Below the pieces are notes generated by a model. That model saw nothing but the letters and a program-made list of their open reading frames with translations, searched no databases and was not told the origin of the DNA. Below are positions 1 to 9,619 of a stretch of DNA of 64,000 nt, in pieces. The position numbers and the translations under genes are program-made. The DNA is from Lingula anatina (lineage: Eukaryota > Brachiopoda > Lingulata > Lingulida > Lingulidae), in contig NW_019776127.1 in NCBI RefSeq assembly GCF_001039355.2, positions 34,108 through 98,107 on the forward strand, written 5' to 3'. How positions within the stretch are numbered: the stretch's first letter is position 1; every line of letters begins with the position of its first letter.

Positions 1-163
1 CCTCCTGGGGAATTACTACCATCTTCAAGGCCGTTTCCTCATTCCATAAAACGGAACCTGGTGATCTGCCTGCGGTGTTGGTTAACTTTCTATTATCTAC
101 CAGACGCCCAGTTGACTGATTTTCAGGAGTGTCCAGCCTCGCATTGATCTCCCACGCTTGTGC
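1..163 (-). pseudogene. Gene A exon: eroded UBA-region exon (cut by window edge)
   Basis: An open minus frame follows the acceptor-like CCCCTCAG. It begins AQAWEINARLDTPEN and ends near VVIPQE. Both ends match the gene B exon 24349-24687 (EIKARLDTP near its start, AVIPQEE after the UBA). The middle, where gene B has the UBA helices and the MGF motif, is shorter and not alignable. The frame is open, so the exon may be translated, but a working UBA is unlikely. Confidence 0.5.
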
Positions 164-493
164 CTGAGGGGCATAATTTTAATAAACGGTATTAAAAGTA
201 TGAGAAAGGATATAATGAAAAATTATAAGCAAGTAATTATAATACTACCAAGGGTTGTATGCCGTAATTGCTGCAATCAATGATGTTTCTCTTTTTGTAA
301 AAATGTAATAACTTTTTTAATATGACATTACTCATAAATGAAATGCATGCATCTTTGATGTTATATAACAAAAATCAAGCCTCACCACTCGTATCATGCC
401 CAATACAACTCAATGTTGAATAAGAAACAATTCTGTTTCTGTTAAATATTTTATGTTACCTGTATAAAACAGTGCGTTTTAATGTATGCTTAC

Positions 494-653
494 CGCGCTG
501 ATGAATGGATGACGTCCTTCGTTCTTTTGAATACACGTATCCACCTTGCACTGGCGAACAAAGCCACAGCGTGCTCAGTCCACGGATCCTCTAGAGAGTC
601 CAAATTTCTTCGTCTTTCGCCACAGAAGAAGCATTTCACGGTGTCACTTTCGC
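494..653 (-). pseudogene. Gene A exon: C-terminal BIR half with a 16-nt frameshift deletion
   Basis: Paralogue of gene B exon 25475-25650 with the same borders (acceptor AACAATAG, donor GCGCG|GTAAGC). The length is 160 nt against 176. The missing 16 nt lie between the conserved EHA and the FVRQC-type sequence, exactly where gene B encodes the stretch up to the fourth zinc ligand. The reading frame changes there. The upstream part (VKCFFC, EDPWTEHA) is still readable. Alternatives are a local assembly error or a tolerated frameshift. Confidence 0.7.
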
Positions 654-1249
654 CTATTGTTAACACATAAATAAATAAATAAATAAATAAATAATAGAAA
701 AATATATTATATACCTATTCATCATACTGTGCAGCAAATCAACATTACGTTACACTGACCCCCTTTTTGAAACACAACGAAAGGTCCAATACCCCGTTTT
801 ATTAGCCAACATTTTAGCAGATATCCATAATCTTAAGCTCCCCGAGAGTTGCCTAAAATCAATCATAGACAGCAAAAAAAAAAAAAAAAAAAAAAAAATT
901 AAGCACTTTATAATGCATATACCCTTTTGTTGATGAAAGTCAATCAAAATCCTCTCAGAAATATAAAAATCGGCAGTTATAACCATTGACATACCTACAA
1001 TTGAACAACTTTCTGTTTTGAGGTGGTACAACAATTTGTATATATGGGGTTTATATTTTGGTAGTACGCTTATTGTACAACAGAGAGGGTTTGCATCCAT
1101 TTGTTTGGAAATGGTAAATCAAATATATCACTTAATCGATTATTTGACATAAGAAATAAGGGATTAGTAGATAACCCCCCCCCCCAAAAAAAAAAAAAAA
1201 TAATAAATAATAATAATAATAATAATAAATAATAAAAAAAAAGATTTAC
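654..1249 (-). other. Gene A intron with poly-A and (AAT)n runs
   Basis: Intron between the two exons of the last BIR. It contains (AAAT)n next to the acceptor (about 667-695), a poly-A run near 873-898, a C/A homopolymer block near 1173-1200 and (AAT)n at about 1200-1235. No coding potential was seen apart from the low-complexity translations. Confidence 0.5.
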
Positions 1250-1390
1250 CGTTGTAAAAGTAACCGGCGCTGGCGAGAATCTCAGCGAGCTGAGTGTGAT
1301 GACCTGGCCAGTTAGCAAAAGACCGAACTCTGGCATTTGCAGTGTAATATTCCTCGTGTCTTGGACCTTGAATGTCTCCAGCTGTGTCAT
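1250..1390 (-). CDS. Gene A exon: N-terminal half of the last BIR
   Basis: The exon is 141 nt, phase 1 to 1, acceptor TTTTCCCATAG and donor AACG|GTAAATC. It encodes a BIR start with ARVRSFANWPGHH and ASAGYFYNG. It matches gene B exon 27701-27856 ([18 protein letters not shown]), which has the same borders and phase and 15 nt more linker. The downstream intron begins with AT-rich microsatellites. Confidence 0.7.
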
Positions 1391-1584
1391 CTATGGGAAA
1401 AGAACATAAAAGCACGTGTTTCAATAGCGATTCGATAAGTGCATAACATTTCTGTTAATGGGAAATGCTTCAACGTGTATACTACTGCTATTTCTACTGC
1501 ATATGCCCTTTCATACATATTTGAATTTCGGGTAAATTTTATTGAAATATACGTACAGCTGTTATCTCTTTAACTTACGCTTAC

Positions 1585-1722
1585 TCTCTAATTCTGTTGT
1601 GTTTCCACACATAGTGCGATTCTGTGATTCTGGTTCTTTCACAGGAATGCTCCAAACTCCTAGTGCTTGGACAAATGGACAGGATGGTCTAATCATGGCA
1701 TGTTCCTGTACTGGTATTTCAC
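1585..1722 (-). CDS. Gene A exon: C-terminal half of a BIR plus linker
   Basis: The exon is 138 nt, phase 1 to 1, donor GAGA|GTAAGC and acceptor TTTATTTCAG. It starts GEIPVQEHAMIRPSCPFV, which supplies the remaining BIR zinc ligands (His, six residues, Cys) after the CPFC pair of the preceding exon. It is homologous to gene B exons 28450-28614, 30918-31082 and 34506-34670, but its linker is 27 nt shorter. The frame is intact. Confidence 0.72.
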
Positions 1723-1982
1723 CTGAAATAAACGCTATGCAGTCCACTATCCATGTCGTTATTTAGACGTTGACAATTGTTGTAAGCGCTCATGTCTTAC
1801 ATTACTATTTTTGCAAACTTCTCTTAATTAATTCGGCATTTGGGTGACATCGTGAATGTTTTAACTAATCTGACATGTAAATGTTTCATAACTTTTAGTT
1901 TGTGGGGCTATTTTGGTAAATTTTGGAATGTACGTTACATAGAGATTAAATGAGGTTTGTTGCGAAATAAAAGCAGCCTCAC

Positions 1983-2462
1983 CATGCCTCCAATTCATTA
2001 AATCCAAATCACAGAAGGGACAGCAAACTCGATCATCCCTGCCTACATAGATGAAACCAGCTTTTGCCAAATCTATTGGTCGGACAGTTGCTGTACTCGG
2101 CCAGTTGCCATTGTCAAAAGTCCGCAGGCGTTCAGATTCGATCCGCATCAGAGAAAGCATGTGTGCATATGGCCCAGAAATACTTGACGGAAATGTGATT
2201 TTTTCATTGATGTTCACTGGAGCGGCTGTGGACTCATTGAAGAGTGTGCCAGCGGGCACACCACTGGGCCAAGTGTGACCCAGCGCGCTATTGCCAAGCT
2301 GCACTGTAAGCGTTGCGGCAGTGCTACCCAATGGGCCGAGGCTTATGTTGAGTGGGGACCCATTGCCACCGTGGTCACTTGTTGTAGGGCTGGCATTTGT
2401 TGCGTTTGGGAAATAATTAATACCAACGCCCTGGTTGTTATTGGAGACAGCGCCACCAACCA
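1983..2462 (-). CDS. Gene A exon: linker plus N-terminal half of a BIR domain
   Basis: The exon is 480 nt, 160 codons, phase 1 to 1. The acceptor follows a pyrimidine-rich ATTGATTCCAG and the donor is CATG|GTGAGG. It encodes a Ser/Thr/Asn-rich linker, then a BIR start with RLRTFDNGNWP, LAKAGFIYVG, the zinc pair CPFC and the conserved Trp in LMNW. Against gene B (RLATFVNWP) two residues are inserted before NWP. The rest of the domain lies in the next exon, 1585-1722. Confidence 0.75.
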
Positions 2463-2619
2463 CTGGAATCAATAGGGTGCTTTGTATGGCATTCAAATTT
2501 TATTCAAGATATCTAAATAAAAACGTGTACTATTACCAGGGCCGTAGCCTCCGGGGGGGGGGGGGGGCAGCTGCCCCCCCTGGGATTTGAGGTGCAAAAA
2601 AAAAAAATAATAATAATAA

Positions 2620-2789
2620 NNNNNNNNNNNNNNNNNNNNNNNNNNNNNNNNNNNNNNNNNNNNNNNNNNNNNNNNNNNNNNNNNNNNNNNNNNNNNNNNN
2701 NNNNNNNNNNNNNNNNNNNNNNNNNNNNNNNNNNNNNNNNNNNNNNNNNNNNNNNNNNNNNNNNNNNNNNNNNNNNNNNNNNNNNNNNN
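2620..2789. other. Assembly gap (170 N)
   Basis: Both sides of the gap carry the same G-run/CAGCTG/C-run/TGGGATTTGA sequence followed by A-runs and (AAT)n. The gap probably reflects an unresolved tandem or foldback copy of the element's left end. Translations across it are artefacts. Confidence 0.95.
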
Positions 2790-3007
2790 GGGGGCAGCTG
2801 CCCCCCCCCCCCTGGGATTTGAAGTGCAAAAAAAAAAAAATAAATAATAATAATAATAATCGCAAAGGTGAAAAAAAATTGCAAATTTGGTTTCAATTCT
2901 GTGAGAAAATGCACTCATGGCCACTAGACAATCATTCAACAAACTGTTTACAAAGGTGTACTGTTTTTAGCCAACTCAGTTCATGCCAAAAAGCTCATCC
3001 TCCCTTA

Positions 3008-5207
3008 AGGCCCAGTCACAAATCAGTTGCGATGCGTCGGGGATGGGTAAAACCCGGGAAATTTGAACAAAATCTTGAGACAGATCTCACGATTTTGCAC
3101 CCGTCGGAGGCGCTCTCCGGACGCCTGCGGATTGTCGCAGATTTTTTAGAAATCGCCACACCCGTCGCGGTACTTTGAACTTAAAATTTTAAGATTGCTC
3201 GCAAGATTTTTCACCCATTTTGGGCATCCCAGACACAATCTCCGATGACCTACGATGCCCTCCGATTAATCATACCCATATATACAGACTTGACATTTAA
3301 TATGGAATATTTCAGTTTTAAAGGTATACCTAGGTAAAAATGAGTTTTTTATCGAAAAATCTCAGATCTCATATAAGATATCTGACTGGGGAAGTGTGAA
3401 GACAGGTGTGTCTCTACCAATTAACTGATTACCAAGTCTGATGCATTGCTGCACTGTGTAATATGCAGTGATTTCATTGGGTAGTGCTCCTTTGGGCTGG
3501 CCAAAGCTTGGCTTTGGCGAGGCATGGTTATGTAAAAATGTATCCATATGTCGGCAACCATTGCATAGAAGAATTTGAAATTTTGCATGCAAGCGGTCGG
3601 TTTTGCAGTGCATAAAATGAGTTAAGCATTGTTTATCAAAATCGTTAAGCTGTGCCAGAATGGCGCGAAAAAGACAGACATTGCCAGACAGATTATTGCC
3701 CCAAACGGAACTGCCCGCACAGTTTCATAGAGTAATGCCCAGGGTTATGTACCCACACAGACAACACGTCCAATGTATCGGTATCTTACCACCAAGATTC
3801 AGGACTCATAGTCCTTCAGGAAATGCTGCTACAATTAAACCAAAACCACCTAGTCCGTTTTAAATGAGGGGCAAATTGTCACCAAAACGCGTATTTCAAG
3901 GCGCTAAGCGAAGACCAAAATGGTTTCAGCAGGTTAGGATATTAGGCGACCTCTGAGGAAGCCACTGTAAACAGCAAAACAGCGTGGTTTGTTTCTCTAA
4001 TGAATTGGGGACCATGACCGTTTCTGGGCAGAACACTGAAATCGCGTTGTTTTCTTTATTGAGGTCAGATTTCACCTGTACCGCTAAATTGGTCAAAAAA
4101 GAGTTTACAGACATCCTGAAGAGGCCTACGACAAGGTGTGTGCCGCTTCTGAAGTGACTAGGACCATTGACAGCGTCAATATTTGGAGTTGATACCACAT
4201 TGGTGCCAAAACACCAATGGAAGTCATCGATGAAAACCTGAACCAAAACAAATAAAGGAATAATCTGGGAACCACTTGACTATCATTTGATAGGGGGCAC
4301 CTTAGGAACAGTTTTAAGTTGCACGATCAGATTGCTGGTTCACACAGAGAACTTTTTATAGCAGATAACTTACAGAACCAAATGAATAAGCAGCTACCTT
4401 GGTCATCAAAATCGCCATATTTGAACCACTTTGACAATATGTGGTTCGGTCAATAGTCGCCGAATCAACGGCCTGCATGTCCTACAACAACACTGAACCA
4501 AATTGGACAAGTTTTAACCGTTGCCTGGAGTTTTATTCCGGATTAAATTCTAAAAAAATATCGCAAGAAATGCCTTGCCTCTTGAAAGCTCTGGTAGCAG
4601 GAAGATAAGGTCAGGCATAGCAGCGACTGTTACTGTGACTAGACACTGTCATGAGGGTCCTTTGTGGGTCGTGTAAGTCTTTTAAAGACGATAATTTGGA
4701 AGATATGGAGATCCAAAATATATTTTTCAATGGTTGTCGTATGACTTAAAATTGGCAATGCATTTTTGTTTGCTTCACTGGCGAAGTCAATTAAAGAACT
4801 GATGTCGCAATGACATGGAACATTTTATCAAAAGTTATTAAAACACGATTTTAATCCTTATTTTTATTTATCAGTCTGCAAAATAGGAAAAAAACTGATG
4901 AATGATGATTTAGAAAAAATATTCCATATTAAATGTCAAGTCTGTATATAACCACATATACCCAGGGGGAAAAACTACGAGAAAGGACGCTCGCAGATAT
5001 CGTCTCCGATCGCCTCCGATGCAATCGGAGGCTAATCCCACGATTTTTCGACAAAACGGGTCAAAATCCTTGAAAAAATCTCAGACAATGTGACTGCTCC
5101 ACTTTTATTAGGATTATTGCTAGGATTGTTCAAGGATTCTTTATTTTCTACGACGACCCCCGGCCAAAATTAATCCCCGACAGATCGCCGACATTGTGAC
5201 TGGGCCT
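3008..5207. mobile_element. Harbinger-like non-autonomous element, AGGCCCAGTCACAA ends, TTA duplication
   Basis: The left end AGGCCCAGTCACAA and the right end TTGTGACTGGGCCT are perfect inverted repeats. They are flanked by the 3-bp duplication TTA (3005-3007 and 5208-5210), which is typical of PIF/Harbinger insertion. Subterminal GCGAT and GTCGGGG blocks are also inverted. Without the Tc1 insertion at 3283-4946 the element would be about 540 bp and no transposase is seen, so it is MITE-like. It sits inside the element 2537-5461. Confidence 0.65.
3283..4946 (+). mobile_element. Tc1/mariner-type transposon, complete ends, degenerate transposase
   Basis: The ends TACAGACTTGACATTTAATA and its inverse form TIRs of about 30 bp, flanked by TA dinucleotides. 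Plus-strand sequence in several frames resembles a Tc1 transposase: an N-terminal part from about 3660, and a C-terminal SP-x-LN-x3-D-NMW near 4410-4440 in place of the usual DLNPIE block. Stops and frame changes show it is dead. Related copies lie at 7793-8515, 36824-37591 and 61640-62590. It is the innermost of three nested elements. Confidence 0.7.
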
Positions 5208-5466
5208 TTAGGAAATGAAGTCCAATTGGTGTGTTGTGTTGAAAAAATGACTGTACTTATGGCTAAATGAACCCACAAATTCTGACTTCTGATTGAGCAG
5301 TTAAAATGCACCAGAATGGAGTATTATACATACAGTTCTTAAAAATTTTCCACACCGTGGGAGGGGTACACCCCCTCACACCGCCTCCCCCCTCGGGGCT
5401 TCGCTCCCTCCTGTCCGCTTACTGCCCCCCCCCCTGGCATTTTGCTCAGGCCGCAGCCCTGATTAC

Positions 5467-5892
5467 TTTATTTAATTAAATTCTACCTACCATATCATTT
5501 CACTCGTAATTATACATGAATCATATCTCAAAATCACAAATTTGTGCGTTTAAGAAATACCACAATGACAGATGGTCTATACTTGTAAAAACATTTATCC
5601 TTTCTAATTTATTTTTTGTAGGGATGTTGGGGCCCTCCCTAGGGTGCTTAATTAGGCTTTCTCCTTTTTATAGGTAATTTGTGTAAACGTAAACTTAAAC
5701 CACGCTGCCCACCTATTAACTGATGCATCTATTAACGAAAATATTTGTTATAACAGACAACAGATCAGTTTCATCGCTGGTCAGACTCAACAATATCAAG
5801 GTAGACATAGTAAAAAAGAAAAACATTACAAAAATATCCACCTTAGTATGAGGCAGATTTACTGTAGAGAATGATTATGAAAATTAAAATAC
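5467..5892. other. Non-coding, no recognised feature
   Basis: AT-rich sequence between the nested transposons and the exon-like segment at 5893. No conserved coding or repeat structure was seen. Confidence 0.4.
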
Positions 5893-6026
5893 CTCTTGGC
5901 ATCTTTGCGTTCTGATATTGCTGTGAGATTCGTCAACGCAATATCTCTTGCTAACAGCGGTTTACGCCCCTCAATTTGTTTGTCCAATATACAGAAGCTT
6001 GAAGGAGTACAAGTCCGTGCTATACC
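5893..6026 (-). CDS. Orphan exon-like segment, unidentified product
   Basis: The segment is 134 nt, bounded on the minus strand by acceptor CATTTTCAG and donor AAGAG|GTATTT, with one frame open throughout if it starts in phase 0. The peptide begins GIARTCTPSSFCILDKQIEG and continues basic to DAKR. No family is recognised. It lies upstream of gene A, but its end phase (2) does not fit gene A's first visible exon (phase 1), so an intermediate exon or a separate gene is required. It could also be a chance splice-site pair. Confidence 0.3.
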
Positions 6027-6963
6027 CTGAAAATGTATAAAAATATACTGCAGTATATTAAATGACCGTGTTTCAGACTTTCATTTACATGTGGTTTAGT
6101 TAGTAGAGCACGCAGTAAACAACTCCGTAAATAAAATACATCTTAAATTTAAATGACAATTATCAAATAATTCAGTTTTCAAACATGAATATACGCTCAT
6201 GTACTCAAAAGATTTTTGAAATAAGACAGGCAAGTTACGTTTACGTTAATCAGCCGTTGGAAGTACGTTCAATACGTCACTCATTTGCCAGCATTGTGAA
6301 GATTAACCCATATATAAGCTGTCTTTATCACCCGCGGTGTAAGAAGCTTACTGTTAATTGTCCGCAGCATCACTCTAGGTCGGGGATACGTTTATCAATA
6401 GTTTATGAAATTGTTACCCTTTATTATCATCCAGATACCAAAAATGACACTGCATCTAAATATTCAATAGTATATATATCTTAGTGCTGATTTAAAAGAA
6501 TGGAAAAAATCGGCATTCATATTTTTTCGTTGCAATGTATAAGTATAGGCAACTCAAAGCTTTTATCATCTATTTAACACCATTCTGTTTAAAGGTTAAA
6601 TACCAGTCGGTATTGTCCGTAAATTTTATTACGAAAATTGGCATACTGGGCTGCAAGAATATGAACTACAATCCCGTGCCAGTATTGGGTTTAAATGTTT
6701 TTGTTATGGACTTATGAGTCCGTAATTACAGATTTACATGAAACAAAGGCATTATTTTGGCTTTATCAACGATAAAATCTGAACTAAACTTTTTAAGAAA
6801 AAATCGCTGGCAGGGATTTTGAGTACTAAATGGTGATCGTGAGTGCTAAGGTAAAGAGATCTTGAGAAACCAATTTTTCAGTTTTACCTCAAAATCGCAA
6901 TTATGACGTCAGCCGTAAGATGTCCTATGTTTAAATGTTACTTAATTTAGTCACTGAAGATTT

Positions 6964-6995
<32 letters not shown>

Positions 6996-7660
6996 TTAAC
7001 CCAAACATTCATGTCAGACAATAAGTAAGGGGTTTTGGGCGAAGGGTGACAACATTCTTAAAGACATGGCATGTTACTCATTCAATAGCATAAAACTACT
7101 AGAGATGCGCTGGATAAGCTACCCAACTAATGAAAAGCGCAATCCAAGCGTAACCATCCAATGTCGAACATATCGTTACCGTACATAACACATGAGCCAA
7201 ACGCCTGATTGCGTTGAAAAAAAAATTCCTCGTCACATGTGAACGTTCACCTAAATTTACCCAATTACTCGTAACTTGCACACTGTGAGTCCTGCGTTTG
7301 CTTAGGTATTAGCGATATTTTTTATTCTCATGTAATACTCATACGTATCTGTATACTTTAGGGTGACAGAAGCTTTGCCTAGTGTGGTGTTTAAATGACA
7401 CGGTATTTAATGTAGTAACCTGAGCGGCTGTACAGTAACACCTGCATACAAACATACACAAACTGAACAAGGACTGCACTATTCGGCTTCACTTTACCCT
7501 TCTATTATAGTTAAGAACCAAATCTTTTTTCTTTGATGCTATAAATAGTTGTAAAATCTTGTATTACAATTGTCAATTCAATAGATATTTGTATATGACC
7601 CATTTGCATAAGAAACGATTACTAAATGCTTTTCAGCCGTGTACGAATTGTACAAAATCA
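6027..7660. other. Non-coding stretch with (TTTA)n near 6963-6996
   Basis: AT-rich sequence without convincing exons. A tetranucleotide run (ATTT)n lies around 6963-6996. The short open frames at 6185-6484 and 6535-6717 have no recognisable domains and no codon character. Confidence 0.4.
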
Positions 7661-7792
7661 AGTGCAACGGAGGGGATTTTTTTGACGGTATGTTAATAAT
7701 GAGTCATGTCTATATACGCTCTACCACCATTGACTGTTTTTATTAAAAAAATAATAAACCACTTTTGGTTTTAGACTTATTTTATGTACTCT

Positions 7793-8515
7793 AGGTACAT
7801 AACCTGAACCACATGAGATACAGGAATAATATGGGAACCATTTCAGTACGATTATACAATTGCGCCATAAAAATCCCAGTTCATTCAGAGCAAATTTAAT
7901 CACAGATCCCGCACGAAAATGCAGTTGTATCGAAGTAGCAAAGAGGCATTAACGCAGTAGCGGTGTGGAGCATAACTTACGGAACTGATGAGTCGAGTTG
8001 CTACCTTTTCATTGCGTTCGCCAGATTTGAAACACATAGACAACATGTGTATAGGCCGTTACTCGCCAAATTAATGGCTCGATTGTCTTGTAAACAGTAA
8101 TAAGACGGACGTGTAGTACAACAAAACTGTACCAGATTGGTCAAGATTTAATCGATACCTGGAATGTTATTCTAGATTATATAGATCCAAGAAACCTATC
8201 CCAAGAAAAACCTTGTCGGTTACGAGACCTGGTGGCAGCCAGATGAGGTCAGACGCATCAGGGAGTGCACTGTGACTAGACAATGATGTGTGTAACTCTT
8301 GTACAGATTATAATTTGGAAAAGATGAAGATCCAAGATATCGCCTTTACTGATTGGCGTAAGACATAAGAATCAGCAATACACATGTACTTCGTTTGCTT
8401 CACTGACAAATTCAATCAAAAATAATATTACAATGACATGAAAGAGATTATAAAAAAGTATTGAAGCACGGTTAAATACTTATCTTCATTTATCTTCCAG
8501 TATGACAGATAATTT
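7793..8515 (+). mobile_element. 5'-truncated copy of the Tc1 family, with a MITE fragment inserted
   Basis: Aligns by eye with the 3' half of 3283-4946: shared AACCTGAACCA...GGAATAAT...GGGAACCA near 7800, and GTGACTAGACAATG near 8270. Sequence 7908-7978 has no counterpart in the first copy and matches the left end of the element at 54527-54812 (CCCGCACGAAAATGCAG), so it is a later insertion. No intact reading frame remains. Confidence 0.6.
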
Positions 8516-8651
8516 TTTAATTACTGTTGTTTGTTAATAATTTCTCCAGACGCGATTGCCCTTCATATTTTAACTCTTTGCTACATCCAAGTTCAGTTAA
8601 TCTCACCAGGTCCACCAGATCCACGTCTATTCTTTGCTTTACCACGAATGA

Positions 8652-8686
<35 letters not shown>

Positions 8687-9000
8687 ACGGCTACAGGACA
8701 TTTCCAACTCCATTTATCATTTTAATTGTTTTATTCACCTCAGATTTTACCATTTATATAATCACTGGTAATTCTGATCATTTTACTTGTGAACAGTCTT
8801 GATACGGACGTGTAGTGCTCTTTAAGAAATACATATTATTATCATTAAAAATTGTTGCGACTAAGGCAGTTGTTTTAAGGTATATGTAGTTGCAATAGAT
8901 GTATTTTATGCAATCTTTGTCTCCTTTTGACCCATGTCATTATCCACTATTGAGACTACGCGCCAGCTTTGTGTTTGGAAATACTATTCATAGCCGCCTG
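8516..9000. other. Non-coding, with a poly-A tract near 8652-8682
   Basis: Contains a run of about 30 A that gives artefactual poly-lysine translations. Nothing else was recognised. Confidence 0.4.
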
Positions 9001-9540
9001 ACACAAAAGAGGGGATTTTTCTGACAGTATGTCAATATTATCGTTAGCTAATGAGACGTGAAATAAACAGCATGGCATCATCTCTATATTTGTATTTAAG
9101 TGGGATGAAAGACCTGAATCTACTTTTATAAGTATGCCAGCATAAATATGTGCAATACAAACGGATATGCATAAAAACGTAATAGCAAGCTGCAGTTATT
9201 TCAAGTCTAGGCTAAAAAAAAAAAATGATGGATAGACAAAACAACCCACGTCAAAATCGACCCAGCTTTGGCTCGCAGCCAGAAATGTGTGCAGCAAACA
9301 AGCACTCGGCTAATTAGGCTTAAGTTGTCATCTGGGGTAAAACTAGAAGTCCTTCTAACTAAAAAACATAATTTGCGATAAATGATTACAATCCCCAGAA
9401 TGAAAGGACTTTTACCTTAAGGTAAGGATAAATAAAAGCACTAATAGTGATTGATGCGATATGGTAGCAGTATATAAGATATATCGCATTTACCTTTAAC
9501 TGCTCGATTTAACTGAACGTTTAACATGCACAGTACTCAC

Positions 9541-9619
9541 CATGAAACGCTCTGGCGATGTCTGTTGGGAATATGTCGCCGTATATGGATGGAGAACTTA
9601 GTCGTTTTTTGCCTCCAGG
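9541..9619 (-). CDS. Orphan exon-like segment, unidentified product
   Basis: The segment is 79 nt with a strong minus-strand donor (CATG|GTGAGTAC) and acceptor CCATCAG, open from phase 0 to phase 1. The peptide reads PGGKKRLSSPSIYGDIFPTD and ends ARAFH. No family is recognised. Its end phase does not match the start of the segment at 5893-6026, so if both belong to one gene an exon is missing between them. Confidence 0.3.

Larger units (their letters stand above)
1..2462 (-). pseudogene. IAP-family gene A, damaged paralogue (3' part runs off the window)
   Basis: This is a minus-strand IAP paralogue with five recognisable exons: 1983-2462, 1585-1722, 1250-1390, 494-653 and 1-163. The first three have GT/AG borders and phase 1-1 lengths (480, 138, 141 nt) matching gene B exons. 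They encode one BIR split over 1983-2462 and 1585-1722, and the N-terminal half of a second BIR. The exon for the other half of that BIR is 160 nt instead of 176. A 16-nt deletion shifts the frame and removes the last zinc-binding Cys. The UBA-region exon is poorly conserved. No RING is visible because the window ends. Gene A is either a pseudogene or makes a one-BIR product. Confidence 0.72.
2537..5461. mobile_element. TIR element, CAGGGCCGTAGCC ends, 5-bp target duplication
   Basis: The left end CAGGGCCGTAGCC and right end GGCCGCAGCCCTG are inverted repeats, flanked by the exact 5-bp duplication ATTAC (2532-2536 and 5462-5466). G/C-rich stem sequence with GGGGCAGCTGCCCC lies inside the left end. 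The right subterminal region matches the left half of the short relative at 24838-24996. CAGGG termini with a 5-bp duplication fit a hAT-like superfamily, but no transposase is seen, so the class is tentative. The element holds assembly gap 2620-2789 and two further nested elements. Confidence 0.6.

Noticed and set aside
2051-2278. Plus-strand open frames over the BIR exons (also 29019-29306, 31475-31951)
   Set aside because: They are shadows of the minus-strand BIR exons and show no domain.
2592-2942. Open frames running through the 2620-2789 gap
   Set aside because: They consist of unknown bases, homopolymers and (AAT)n. No protein can be inferred across a gap.
6094-6120. TGGTTTAGTTAGTAGAGCACG resembling a tRNA A box (tRNA or SINE head)
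   Set aside because: No B box, no cloverleaf and no SINE tail follow within the expected distance.
7984-8004. CTGATGAGTCGAG resembling a hammerhead ribozyme core
   Set aside because: The matching GAAA core strand and stems are missing, and the sequence aligns with ordinary transposase DNA of a Tc1 relative.
8527-8802. Frames with long lysine runs (also near 28250-28650, 51296-51478 and 59658-59918 as Phe)
   Set aside because: Products of poly-A or poly-T tracts without conserved flanks.
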